A program made the position numbers and the translations under genes. A stretch of 64,000 nt of DNA from Aphanomyces cochlioides. Its lineage: Eukaryota; Oomycota; Saprolegniomycetes; Saprolegniales; Verrucalvaceae. Of this stretch, positions 32,065 through 41,854 are shown piece by piece; the stretch's first letter is position 1, and each line of letters begins with the position of its first letter. The stretch lies in the NCBI GenBank assembly GCA_019828595.1, contig JAHQRK010000002.1, positions 186,001 through 250,000 of the forward strand, given 5' to 3'. Below the pieces are notes generated by a model, which was not told where the DNA came from, did not search any database, and saw only the letters and a program-made list of their open reading frames with translations.

Positions 32065-33633
32065 ATGTCTCGCATGGACTCTCCTGCTGTCACTCCCAAA
32101 CTTGTCCCCGTCATGACTCCTTCTACTGTTTCGACGGACTCTGCTTTATTCGACGAAAATGCACTTTGCGAACAGTTTAAGGCTTTGGCACTCAATGCTT
32201 TCAACATCTTTACGAAGAAGTACGCCGCTGATGGTACTTTGTCACGCGGTCACGCTATAAAGCACGCGTTGTTGCTTAAGGTTTTACTCAAGTTGCTGGC
32301 GTCGACTACACTGAAGTGTTTGCTCCCGTCATTCGCACTTCGAGCATTTGTTTTCTCCTTGCTCTTGCTGCGATGAAGTCCATGCACATGTGTCACATGG
32401 ATGTACAAACTGCCTTTCTGAAAGGAACGCTTCAAGAAACACTATACATGAAGCAACCTCCGGGATATGTTCAACCTGGCTCTGAGCACCTTTTTTGCCG
32501 CTTGAACAAGAGTATTTACGGACTCAAGCAATCATCCCGTGAATGGAACTCTGCATTGGACTCATACTTCAAGTCGCTACGATTTACGCAACTGAAGACT
32601 GATCCATGCATTTACTTCCGTCGTACACAACAAAAGGTTTAGTTTTGGTGGGCGTATATGTCGACGACTTCATCCTTTTGTCCAAAAACACAACCTTAAT
32701 GGACTCCACCAAGCGTGCATTATCATCTCGTTTTATCATGAAGGATTTGGAAACCTTAACTTACTGCCTCGGCATCGAAGTTGAACGCCTAGAGGATGGT
32801 CCATACTTCTACACCAAAGTCGATACATCTCCGACATTTTTGCCAAGCATGGTCTTTCCGACTGCAATCCCGTCTCGACACCTCAGGACAGCCACACAGC
32901 TCCTTTGTCCTCGTCAAGCTCTTCACCCTCGTTGCCATTTCGCAATGTGTTGGGCGAACTGCTCTATCTCACGACGACGATACGTCCTGATATCGCTTTT
33001 ACAGTTACATTGCTTTCACGGCACCTCAACAAGCCTGAAGACGAGCACCAGTATATCGCCAAGCATGTTCTCCGCTACCTTCAAGGAACGAAAGACTATG
33101 GCATTTGCTATAACAAGCATGACTGCGCAGACTTCAACATTGAGCTATATGTCGATGCCGACTATGCCAATGACGTCTCCACTCGCAGATCCACCTCGGG
33201 ATACCTTTTGTATCTCAATCGCTGTTTGATCTCGTGGAAATCCAAGCTGCAAAACATAGTTGCTTTGTCCACATCCGAAGGTGAATACATCTCCATGTCT
33301 TATGGACTCCAAGAAGCTCTATGGCTGAAGTCGCTACTTGTAGAACTTGAACTCCCAGCGAAACTACCCATCATCGTTTATGAAGACAACCAAAGCACTA
33401 TCAAGATGGCCGAGAATTCAGCTCTTCAACAACGAATCAAACACATTGATGTTCGACATCATTTCATTCGAGACTTAGTCTGCGAACGCATCATCCAAAT
33501 CCAATATTGCCCAACTAACACGATGCTTGCCGACATGCTTACCAAGGCTCTATCGCGATCAAAGTTTCAAGAACACCTATCGAACGTCATGACCCCTCTC
33601 TCGCTCTACTATAATGAAGAAAGTTTCAATTAG
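32065..33633 (+). pseudogene. Gag-RT-RNase H remnant of copia-2
   Basis: The ATG at 32065 starts a copia Gag (M-S-R-M-D-S-P) that joins RT directly near 32205-32212 (K-K-Y-A-A-D-G-T-L-S), so most of gag, protease and integrase are deleted. An 8-base tandem duplication near 32248, a Gln CAA to TAA change in V-A-Q-G-F and a base insertion near 32632 break RT. RT and RNase H motifs follow: Y-V-D-D-F, D-A-D-Y-A-N-D, G-E-Y-I-S and Y-E-D-N-Q-S. The frame ends at TAG before the purine tract. Confidence 0.85.
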
Positions 33634-33639
33634 GGGGAG
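33630..33639 (+). promoter_or_regulatory. Polypurine tract of copia-2
   Basis: Run tagggggag directly before the 3' LTR. Confidence 0.7.
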
Positions 33640-33731
33640 TGTTGAGGCTTGAGGAATGTAATCTCAACTTCCACATTCTAGAAAGCTCTCTAAACTATGA
33701 AATGACTTGCGTGCTGCATATTCCAGAAGAC
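33640..33731 (+). repeat. 3' LTR of copia-2, truncated
   Basis: Matches the first 92 bp of 18656-18835, then changes to family P coding sequence. It supplies the stop codon of the gene on the opposite strand. Confidence 0.75.
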
Positions 33732-34468
33732 CAATGCCATAAGCATTAAAAGAACCATGAGAAGCTCCGTGCCGCTTTTGCGGTTTTTCTGGGGCGGGGG
33801 AAGGACCGCAAGAAATGCAAACAGCGTCACCACAGTACTGGCCGTCAACCACACGTTAACGACAAAGCGCACTTCCAATGCTGCACGGGTTCGCTGTTTC
33901 TTCAGTTCGGCCACTTCTTCTTCCATGGCACGAAGCTTGCTCTCCATGATGCCAACACTGTTCAAAGCCACAGGAGCCATCTCAAACGAATACGGCTCAG
34001 AATACTCGTCGAGAATTTTCACCTTGAGATGCAAGAAAAGTCGGTTGTCATAGCTCATCACATCAATGACACATGAGTTGGCGCTACTCTTCTTGGCTTG
34101 GGCTACTAGTGCTTGCTACAAGGCTGTGGTGTACATTTTGGTGGAATAGAGACATACCTCAAGAGCTCTGACAAGGACTCGATGTGGAAGGAAACTCGTT
34201 ATGAAACTCGTTTCTAAAGTCGTCAAGTCGTATTGCCTAGAGGAATAGAGCCCTTTAGTTTGTAAGATCGTCATAGGAGAACTGACCATTGAGCTTTCGT
34301 TTGCTTGGACTCGAGCCAGATCGACGTGGGCAAACTTTCAGAACTCGTCGTCATGCGAACTCGAAACTTATCATCAGACGACGGGAAAACGACATTATTC
34401 AGCTCCACCACCTTGGTCTTGCTATCTGCGTTGGTCCACGTCATTCGATACAAAGAGACACTATTCAT
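33690..34468 (-). CDS. Family P paralog P9 with membrane segments, 3' end inside the copia-2 LTR
   Basis: Exon 1 (34468-34287) is the N module (V-V-F-P-S-S-D-D-K-F, then K-A-Q-W). Intron 1 is 34237-34286 (50 nt, in the Trp codon), exon 2 (34236-34158) the linker (W-Q-Y-D-L-T-T-L), intron 2 is 34116-34157 (42 nt), exon 3 starts Q-A-L-V-A-Q. Exon lengths fit one open frame of 228 codons. Exon 3 has the M module (C-V-I-D-V-M, Y-S-F-E-M-A-P), a coiled coil (E-S-K-L-R-A-M-E-E-E-V) and two hydrophobic stretches of about 20 residues in place of the usual C module. The last 13 codons and the stop come from LTR sequence. An internal ATG at 34444 is an alternative start. Confidence 0.65.
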
Positions 34469-34904
34469 AAAACCCTTGCGATGGTCTGTCAGTTCATAGA
34501 CGTTTTCTCAAGAATTGCACTGTCGTCATATACCATCAAACCACACTTGACAGTTCAATGGCGAAATCAACTTTTCGGGCACGTCGGGGCTGTCTCCTCT
34601 CTGAGCCGTCCATCCCCTTGGAGATAAATTAGCAGTCGATTGAAACTCCCCACAGTTAAAGGCTAGGAGTTCTTCAGCAAATGAAAATATGCCATATGAG
34701 CTCCCAAAATAACTAAATAAACCTAAATTAAACCTGGAATTCCTTTGTCAAAGTCAGTCGTACATCAACGGCATGTGATAAAATTGCATCGAGTTTTGGC
34801 CTTCCAGGGGTAGAAAAAGAAACTTAACGTTGATGGACTAGCCTGTACTCTTTTTTTCCTGGTTAGTTTTCAATTTGCTCTGGGAACAACACATGTGTGC
34901 CACC
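34469..34904. other. Family P intergenic stretch
   Basis: No module recognised; only short frames with stops. Confidence 0.35.
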
Positions 34905-35285
34905 GCTACAGCTTCAGACGACGAACCAGTGCTAATATCACTTGTTTCAAAGTCGGTGGGAACTGGAAACTAGGTTATCTGGAAAGTCCTCTCGGGCGCA
35001 AAATATTGTGAGTTGATGAACGATGACACCGTGGTGCAGCTTGCCATTGCCAGTGATTACAAAATGACTCTTGTTAGCTAAAACAGCTCCCTGGTCTACA
35101 CACGAAAATTGGAGCTTTTTGTTGGGAGTAAGAGCTGCTATCATTACAAGTTCCCACAAAATGACTACCTTATCGATGGCTCTACGAAGTTGACCGTCTC
35201 AACAAACACAAATCTACGGCTGTTTGCAAATGCTCATTGCACAGCCGGAAAAGTAGTATGGATTCTGAAATTAATTCCAGAATAA
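34905..35285 (+). pseudogene. Family P fragment P10, C module
   Basis: The + strand reads S-D-D-E-P-V-L-I-S-L-V, then V-I-W-K-V, D-Y-K-M-T-L-V and L-R-L-F-A-N to TAA at 35285, the same order of motifs as exon 3 of P7. Two in-frame stops (TAG after G-T-G-N, TAA after T-L-V-S) show it is dead. Confidence 0.7.
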
Positions 35286-35731
35286 GGGGAAGATTGACCC
35301 AATTGCCGCTGAAGGTGCAGTCAAGAAGAGGAGATTGAGCGTACTTATTCTCTTTATACACTGATAGATTAAGAGCAACATAATCCCATCTTGGTCGATC
35401 TTACGTTATCTCTCTAGTGACTTGAAATATCTTCCTAAGCATGTATGCTTATTGTTGCGAAGGCTCACCAAATAAAGACCGAGGTTACCAGTCAAACAGC
35501 GGCTATAGATATCTATGCTTCGGAATGTTTCGTTCGTGTGGAATCTGTTTCGGTCGTAGAGAACTACGACGATGCAAATGCCTGCCATAATCGCCTTGCT
35601 TTACGTTACGGCCACTTTAAGGGGGTTGTTTGTAAGTGGCATTGATAACACAAGAACCGATCTGTGCACGATTCACTCGAGTTGGCACAACAAGCCATGG
35701 GTTTGTAACAGCATCGCTCCTGTGAATAGGG
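35286..35731. other. Stretch with no supported gene
   Basis: A 66-codon + frame (35445-35645) and a short one after it have no recognisable motif. Nothing else was seen. Confidence 0.35.
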
Positions 35732-35959
35732 CTAACGGAGTCTCAATTCAATGTCGCTAATGACAAGAAGTTTGAGAGTGTTTCCAGAGCCAGACGTCGT
35801 CGAGGCATTGTGGGTGGTGCTGGCTGGCTTTAGAGCTACAGGTATATTTTTGGAAATCATTTCGAAGACATAGCTAGTTTTGTCGGTTCTTTCTGACCTT
35901 GAATTTCGAGGAGAAGCCGCAAGACAATGACTCGACGACGAGCCCACGGGTGACACACA
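35732..35959 (-). pseudogene. Possible family P tail next to gypsy D
   Basis: The minus strand carries T-S-Y-V-F-E-M-I-S and a Ser/Thr-rich end. Its DNA around 35770-35803 matches 4558-4591 in the same orientation with one change. The link to family P is weak (resemblance to the M-module end). Confidence 0.3.
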
Positions 35960-36585
35960 TGTGACAGAGCATGAGCAAGAATGAAGAAGATACAGTCCAA
36001 GCTGCAGCGAGGAGAGCGCGATTCCGCATATTCGGAGCATGCGGCCGACGACGGAGGCCAGAACGCTACATGAGACATTTGACCAATACCGAAGAGTTTC
36101 GAGTGGAAAATGCAAGAGGAACGCGTGTGTTCGTGCACCAAGACTGGCAAGCAGGTGCGGACCAGATTAGAGTAGATAGAGTAAGTTTGAATTCACTTCC
36201 GCTTTTGTCGTGTATGACCTAAAGGTCAACAGCCTCACTGCTGAGAAGTAACCTTGCCCAAGACAGCGTGTTTGGAGCTGACGACCGACTTTATTTGCGG
36301 CGCGTGATCCTGATTGTTGTTTGCCTGCGCGCGCGAACGACACCCCTTGTACTGTTTCCCTCCCCCATAGCCCTAAACCAGCGCATCGGCGCGAGTCTCG
36401 ACGGGCCTCGAGACATCCTCCCCCCATTTCCCAACTGTCGCCACTCGAAGACTTGCGACCTTCGAGACAATTCGCCGACCTTTGTGTGCATCATTGCTCC
36501 AAGTCGAAAGTCGGAAAAACAACCTTTGACCGACAATTCTTGTGCCAGTGCGTGAGTTTCTTTCCGCGCACGCCCCCCCACCACA
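35960..36585 (+). repeat. 5' LTR of gypsy D (626 bp)
   Basis: Starts TGTGACAGAGC, ends CCACCACA; nearly identical to 5373-4748 on the other strand. Confidence 0.85.
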
Positions 36586-36587
36586 AG

Positions 36588-36604
36588 TGGAGCGCCAGAC
36601 CGGG
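36588..36604 (+). promoter_or_regulatory. Primer-binding site of gypsy D
   Basis: TGGAGCGCCAGACCGGG two bases after the LTR. The position and the TGG start fit a tRNA 3' end complement; the tRNA is not identified. Confidence 0.6.
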
Positions 36605-36618
36605 TTTGACCTTGAAGC

Positions 36619-37924
36619 ATGAGCAGCGCACCGACGAATGACGGTGACTTGCCGTCACGAGCGACAAGTGATTACCAAGCTGAAGACGAGGACCAACGCG
36701 AAGCCGCGGCGGCTCGACCACCCACTTGGCTACCGAATGATGACCCAGTGCCGTCTGGGAGTTCTCATCCTTCGGCCAAGGGTGGACCCTCCAGCCGTTC
36801 CCACGGTTCGAGACCACCCTCTGAGCACGACATTCCCCTTGAAGATGTTGATACAATGTCGATGCTCCAACGAAACAATGACCAACTAGTGAAGATGCTT
36901 ATGGCAATGTTCCGAGAACCAAGACCTACCAAAGACTATGATCCGTATGACTCCGACGCCTCGCCAATCGGTGAGCCATTTGGCCCACCAAATACAGTCC
37001 GACTGATGCCTGTGGAGGCATTACACAACTTCGACGGCGATCGTGAGAACAAGGACGCGGCGGCCATGTGGCTGCAGCGTTTTGAAGAAACGGCAGTGGC
37101 CTGCGGCTGGTCCGACAAGGAAGTGCTCCGGCGCTTTCGTCTGCACTCAGACAAACCAGTCCATGATTGGCTCTTCCAGATTGACTCCATCCACCTGACA
37201 ACGTGGTCGTGGTTGAGAGCAAGATTAGTCAAGGAATTCGTGAAGAGCCCTATACCCAAGACCGAAGTTTACTATAATATGACACAAGGGCCAAGCGAAC
37301 ATATCAAGGCGTACTTCGTTCGCTTCAACGCGGCCGCGTTAAGAATCCTTGGAAGAACACATCGACCGATTTGCACGGACACTGAAGAATCGTGCGCTGG
37401 CACAAGCAATCAACACCCAGCAATTCCGTACCATCGGCGAGCTCGAAGACTATCTGGACAAACAGCAGCAGAAGGAAGCCATAGACCACTTCCAATCTCG
37501 GACAAAGTTGGCACAACCGAGCGCGAGTCCAGCCCCTCTCCCAGTGAGTGACCGAGGCAAGACGCGCAAGCCATCAGTACAATTTATGGAATCGAACGAG
37601 ATGATGGATGGCTCATTGGACAACCTACATGCGGAGATATTTGCCCTCGGGCGATACAATGGATCTGCCAAGCGAGTCCAGTGTCATGAATGTGGTCGTG
37701 AGCACTTTACGATTGATGACCAATGTTGGTCTAACATCTACTGCACCCTCTGCAACAAGATGGGTCACCCAGAGACCAACTGTTTCAAAGCCTGTGCTAT
37801 CTGTACCCCGCCACACAATAAATACGAAAGATGCGAAAAGCGGGAAAGGGTGGCTGCGTTGAAGGCTTTCCTAGAAGAACAATCAATCGAAGGCCTGCCT
37901 TCTTTGGAGTGTTTAAACTTCTAA
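36619..37924 (+). pseudogene. Gag of gypsy D
   Basis: The ATG at 36619 lies 33 bp after the LTR. The N-terminal part is Pro/Ser-rich with L-E-D-V-D-T-M-S-M-L; the Gag core has A-A-A-M-W-L-Q-R-F-E-E-T and W-S-W-L-R-A-R-L-V-K-E-F. A frameshift near 37345 separates it from the second part (R-F-A-R-T-L-K-N-R-A), which includes a Cys/His-rich knuckle region (C-H-E-C-G-R-E-H, C-T-L-C-N-K-M-G-H) and ends at 37924. Confidence 0.8.
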
Positions 37925-38658
37925 GTCCGGTGGAATTGCGGATCCGCGATCGTGTCGGACACAACGCGCGCAACAACTCATCGCCAGAAAAAGTAGAAAA
38001 CAAGAAAACCCAAGAAAAAACAAGTATATATACCCCACCAGCTCAGAAGACATCGAAGCTGGCAAATACATATGAAGAATCAAACCCATCTAGCCCGACT
38101 TTCACAAAGTTGGCCCCCGTAGCAAAGAAGAACCCCGTAATCTGGAATATATCGCGAGACTCCAACACCGTTAGTCCCTCAACACACTATGCAGCCAAGG
38201 ATCACACGATCACGCCTTGGGAATTTGTTCTGATGGAGGGAGAACATCTTGGTTTCCTCAGCGAGCCGAAGGTCGGGGAAGAAGGAAATCACCAAGCCCT
38301 TTTGAGCGCCAAGCTTATGAACCGCGATACCATTGTCCTGGCCGACACTGGCGCAGATATGAGCGTCGTACACTTGAGAGTTGTGGAAGCACTCAGCTTG
38401 CCGATCGACCGTGGGAAATCAATACGCATCAGTGGTCTAGGACCCAACTCCATCCGAACTCTGGGAACCGTCCCTGTCAAGCTCACTATTGGACGAGGAA
38501 TTGCTTTTTACTTCGAGCTTGACGTGTGTGACTTAGGCAATGTCGGGTTCAACGCGGTCTTGGGCATGGATTTCCTGTCGAGAGCATGTATGATGATCGA
38601 TACTAATCGACGAGAAATCAGCCTGCCTGATGGAGAGCAAGTATCGCTGCTTCACTAG
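37925..38658 (+). pseudogene. Protease of gypsy D
   Basis: The frame includes L-A-D-T-G-A-D-M-S-V-V, with the D-T-G active site intact, and ends V-L-G-M-D-F-L. The stop at 38658 is followed by further broken pol sequence. Confidence 0.8.
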
Positions 38659-39332
38659 CCCACAAGATATCACCGAGGCAATGTGCAATACCTGGAGACA
38701 ACCAAGCAAACTTGGATAGCCCCAGGGGAGTCCGCTGTAGAACCTATTCGACGCGCTCTGCCCCTAGCTCTACAAGATTGCGAACACTAGGTACACCGGA
38801 GTACTAGATGGATTGCCACCTTTCTCACTGGGGTGGACAACGTCCCGGTGGCTGTGCGAATAACGAATGTGAGCTCCTACAGCATCAGCCTCTTGCCAAG
38901 GACAATCGTGGGTGCAATCACTGTGTGTGGCGAAAGACCTCTTGATGTGCGAATGGTGAGGAAGGGAAGCAACCGATACAAAGGGTGGGAAGACGAGATA
39001 TACGATGGAACATTCTCCCCTCACTACCTGCGGAAACGAGAAGCCCGCCTTACCGACCCCCCCGTCCAGCGACCCACGACGACGGGAAGCTGACCGCGAG
39101 TGTTGAAAACCCGACGATACCCACGATGATTCCGACCTGAAACCGTCAAGCTCTGAGGCTGACAAGAGCAGATCTGCAAACCAAGTCGAGAGCTTGCTGT
39201 TGACTTCAGATGAACCTGCCGAGAAGAGCAGCCAAGCCGATGGACTCCCAGCGCCTCAGATACTTGCACTACAGTCTGTTCCCGACTTGGACCAGAGTGA
39301 GTTAGAGCCAGAAGTGGTGGTGCGGGAAGGCA
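38659..39332 (+). pseudogene. Spacer region of gypsy D pol, degraded
   Basis: Pieces such as A-P-G-E-S-A-V-E-P and V-A-V-R-I-T-N-V (38833-39093) sit in changing frames between protease and RT. Confidence 0.55.
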
Positions 39333-40706
39333 TTGATACGACCACTGAGGAGATGGAGAGCCAGCTTGCCTTCATCCCGGAGATGTGTCAGACCCGACAC
39401 CTATCCGGCTGAAGACTTGGACTACGGAGAGCCCGACCAGCCTGAAGAAGAGAAAGCGAAAATGAGAAATGTGCTGGCTAAGTATATGCCCTACTTTATC
39501 CAATCTGGCAATGGCTTACCACCAGCAGCAAGAGGCGCCGTCTGTGACATTGATGTCGGCAGTGCTCGACCTATAGCTCAACGGGCTAGGCGAGTGCGGC
39601 CTGAGCACCTCAAGCAGTTGTTCGAGCTGCTCAAAGGCTTGCTGGAGTATGGACTCATCACGTTCTCAACCTCCCCTTGGGCGTCGCCAATCGTGATCGT
39701 CTTGAAGAAAGGAGGAAGAGACATCCGATTATGCATTGATTATCGAGCCATAAACGACCTCCAGTCACTGCTCCTCTCTCCGATGCCAACCTTGGACAGC
39801 ATGTTGGCCAACTTTGACGCGGTACAGTGGTTCTTATCCCTCGACAACGCGAGCGGCTTCTGGGTAGTGCGGTCGACACGCCGAGCCCGACTGATCAGTG
39901 CCTTCATCTGCCCCCTTGGCCACTTCGAGTGGACAAGGATGGCTCAAGGACTCAAGAACGCGCCCATGATCTATCAAAGGATGATCACGAACGCGTTGTT
40001 TGGCTTTGTCGACCTGCCCCCTGGAATTGCCGACCTTGATAACGATGGCGGCCGAGGGATATGTTCAAGATCAATTACAAAGGATCCTGAAGAAAGCATG
40101 CCCCCTGTCGCCAACCGAACCTCTTTCGCCGATGATATCAGCGATGGGGCAGAGACCTGGGACGAGATTGTTGAGTTGACTGACAGGATCCTGCGACGTC
40201 TCACTTACTTCAACGTGAGCATCAGCGCCTCCAAGAGCAAGTTTGGCAAAAGAGAGATTGAATTCCTTGGTCATTGGATCTCACGGAGAGGACTCTCAGC
40301 CAGGCCGAAAGGTTTGGAAAAACTGGTCAATCTAGAGTTCCCCGACTCTCTCCAAGGCATTCAATCGTTCCTCGGGTCGCTGAACTTCTACTCCAGATTT
40401 GTTGAGAACTATGCCATCAAAGCGAGTAGTCTGTACGAGATATCCCGAGAAGACATTGAGGCGGGAGTTGTCTCGGACACCGCGAAGATCGCCTTTGAGG
40501 AGTTGAAATCAGCTTCTGCCAACTTGCCCACGCTCAAGCATGCTGCACCCGATAAAGAGGTCCATGTGCTCATTTACACCACGAACTGGGCTATTTCGGC
40601 GACTGTGTGCCAAGAGGATGAGGGTGTTTTGTATCCCATACGATTTTGCGGACGAGTATTGAAAGGAGGTGTTGTCGGTACGAAGGTTGGGCAAAAGAGA
40701 TCCTAG
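39333..40706 (+). pseudogene. Reverse transcriptase and first RNase H (connection) of gypsy D
   Basis: RT motifs: W-A-S-P-I-V-I-V, L-C-I-D-Y-R-A-I-N, L-S-L-D-N-A-S-G-F, A-Q-G-L-K-N-A-P. The polymerase site reads F-A-D-D-I in place of Y-x-D-D and is preceded by about 40 extra residues. It continues F-L-G-H-W-I and ends in the degenerate first RNase H (I-Y-T-T-N-W-A-I). A frameshift at about 40680 leads into the next frame. Confidence 0.85.
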
Positions 40707-41851
40707 CCCTCCTGCGTGTGTTGAAACTTGCTTCTTTGAAGTGCGCGGGCGGATGGTTGTAGTCTACACTCGATATGGACTGATGCGATGGCTTTTGAAG
40801 GACAAGCAAGCTAAAGCTGAAAACCTACATTGGGCGGCTATGCTGGCTCCCTGGACGATTAAAGTGGTACCCGTGGAGGAGCTCGACGGGCGGTGGAATC
40901 TACCTATCATGTTAACTGAGACCTTACACCCCCAGACAAGTCCACCCACGAGAAGCTGGTGTTATATGAGCCCAACCGCTCCAAAGTCGGATTACAGCCG
41001 CGACAAGTCAAGATGCCCACTTTCACCGAACACGACGAAGTCTATGTGGCGACGTTTGACGGAGCCATCAAGGTGAAGGAGCGCTTCGGAAGTTGGGGTG
41101 CCGTCATCTGGAAGCTGCCCAGTTGGGAGCTCATTTGGGCCGGAGCTGGTTGTTGCACCGATGCGACTGTGAACGTGGCGGAATACGAAGGTGCCAAAGC
41201 AGTGTTACGAGCTGCCGTAGAGCAAGGGGTCCAAGCCATCCACGTGTTTGGTGACTCAAAGCTGGTAATACATCAGGCTCTAGAATGGATGCAATGCAAG
41301 CAGGAGCATCTCCAGTCGCAATTAAAGAGTCTGCGGGCATTGGAGAAGCAGCTTTCCGCAGTGGAGTATCACCACATTCTACGGCAGTGGAACGGCAGCG
41401 CCGACCACTTGGCAGCCATGAGCCTAGCAACTCGAAAAGCGATCACCACATTGTCCCTGAACGACCTGGACGATGTCCAAGCAAAGAATCTCTTGGCCGA
41501 GCTCATTCAACACCAACCAGGACCTGAAGAACCGCCAGATGAAGGAAAGTCGGCGAAATCTATCTTCGCGTACAGCCACCCGAAACCTACATCAAGGGTG
41601 GTGGGGCTGAACATGCAGATACGGTTGCTTAGGGTGAGCCAAGCTCAAGACAGGGAGCTAAAATGGTCGATTATCAAGCGCTTTCTGCGTGGAGAACTGG
41701 GCGAAATGACGCCAGAAGAGTGCTCTAGTGCTAGCAAAGAAGCTGGCATGTATGAAATTGGAGAAGAAGGAGCCTTCTTCCGACTAATGTGGTCCCAGAG
41801 GAGCAATTTACCTATGTCGGTCTGGAGCCTGGTTATCCCAACCGAGTTGAT
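40707..41851 (+). pseudogene. Second (archaeal-type) RNase H of gypsy D
   Basis: From about 41040 the frame shows a second, better preserved RNase H: T-F-D-G-A, G-S-W-G-A-V, V-A-E-Y-E-G-A-K-A-V-L, F-G-D-S-K-L-V and G-S-A-D-H-L-A, giving the D-E-D-D set. It then reads F-F-R-L-M-W and L-V-I-P-T-E-L-I, the usual lead-in to integrase, and is cut at 41851. Elements with this extra RNase H occur in oomycetes and in plant Tat elements. Confidence 0.75.
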
Positions 41852-41854
41852 CCC
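41852..41854. other. Inversion breakpoint 2 (D pol joined to B gag)
   Basis: D sequence ...gagttgat, then CCC, then B gag ggtagttcc... Reciprocal partner of 12841-12843. Confidence 0.8.

Larger units (their letters stand above)
19039..32097. repeat. Giant inverted repeat, 5.49-kb arms
   Basis: The left arm 19039-24528 is the reverse complement of the right arm 26607-32097. Only a few differences were seen, among them one extra base in the right arm near 27400. Each arm holds a complete copia-1, about 49 bp of copia-2 (including its gag start) outside it, and about 57 bp of copia-3 leader inside it. The 2.08-kb spacer is truncated copia-3. Arm junctions share the hexamer gctagc. Confidence 0.9.
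18656..33731 (+). mobile_element. Copia-2, interrupted by the copia-1/copia-3 palindrome
   Basis: A 5' LTR at 18656-18835, a half-tRNA primer site and a GC-rich leader lie left of the palindrome; gag start, RT, RNase H, polypurine tract and a partial 3' LTR (33640-33731) lie right of it, all on +. The 13-kb block 19039-32097 sits in the leader just before the gag ATG at 32065. A large part of gag-pol (rest of gag, protease, integrase) is deleted. Confidence 0.75.
35960..41851 (+). mobile_element. Gypsy element D, 5' half (LTR to second RNase H)
   Basis: LTR, primer site, gag, protease, RT, RNase H and a second RNase H on the + strand, ending at the inversion breakpoint just before integrase. 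Its 3' half is at 4748-12840 on the minus strand. Confidence 0.8.

Noticed and set aside
35445..35645. 66-codon + frame as a small secreted protein
   Set aside because: No signal peptide, no conserved copy in the window, and degraded surroundings.
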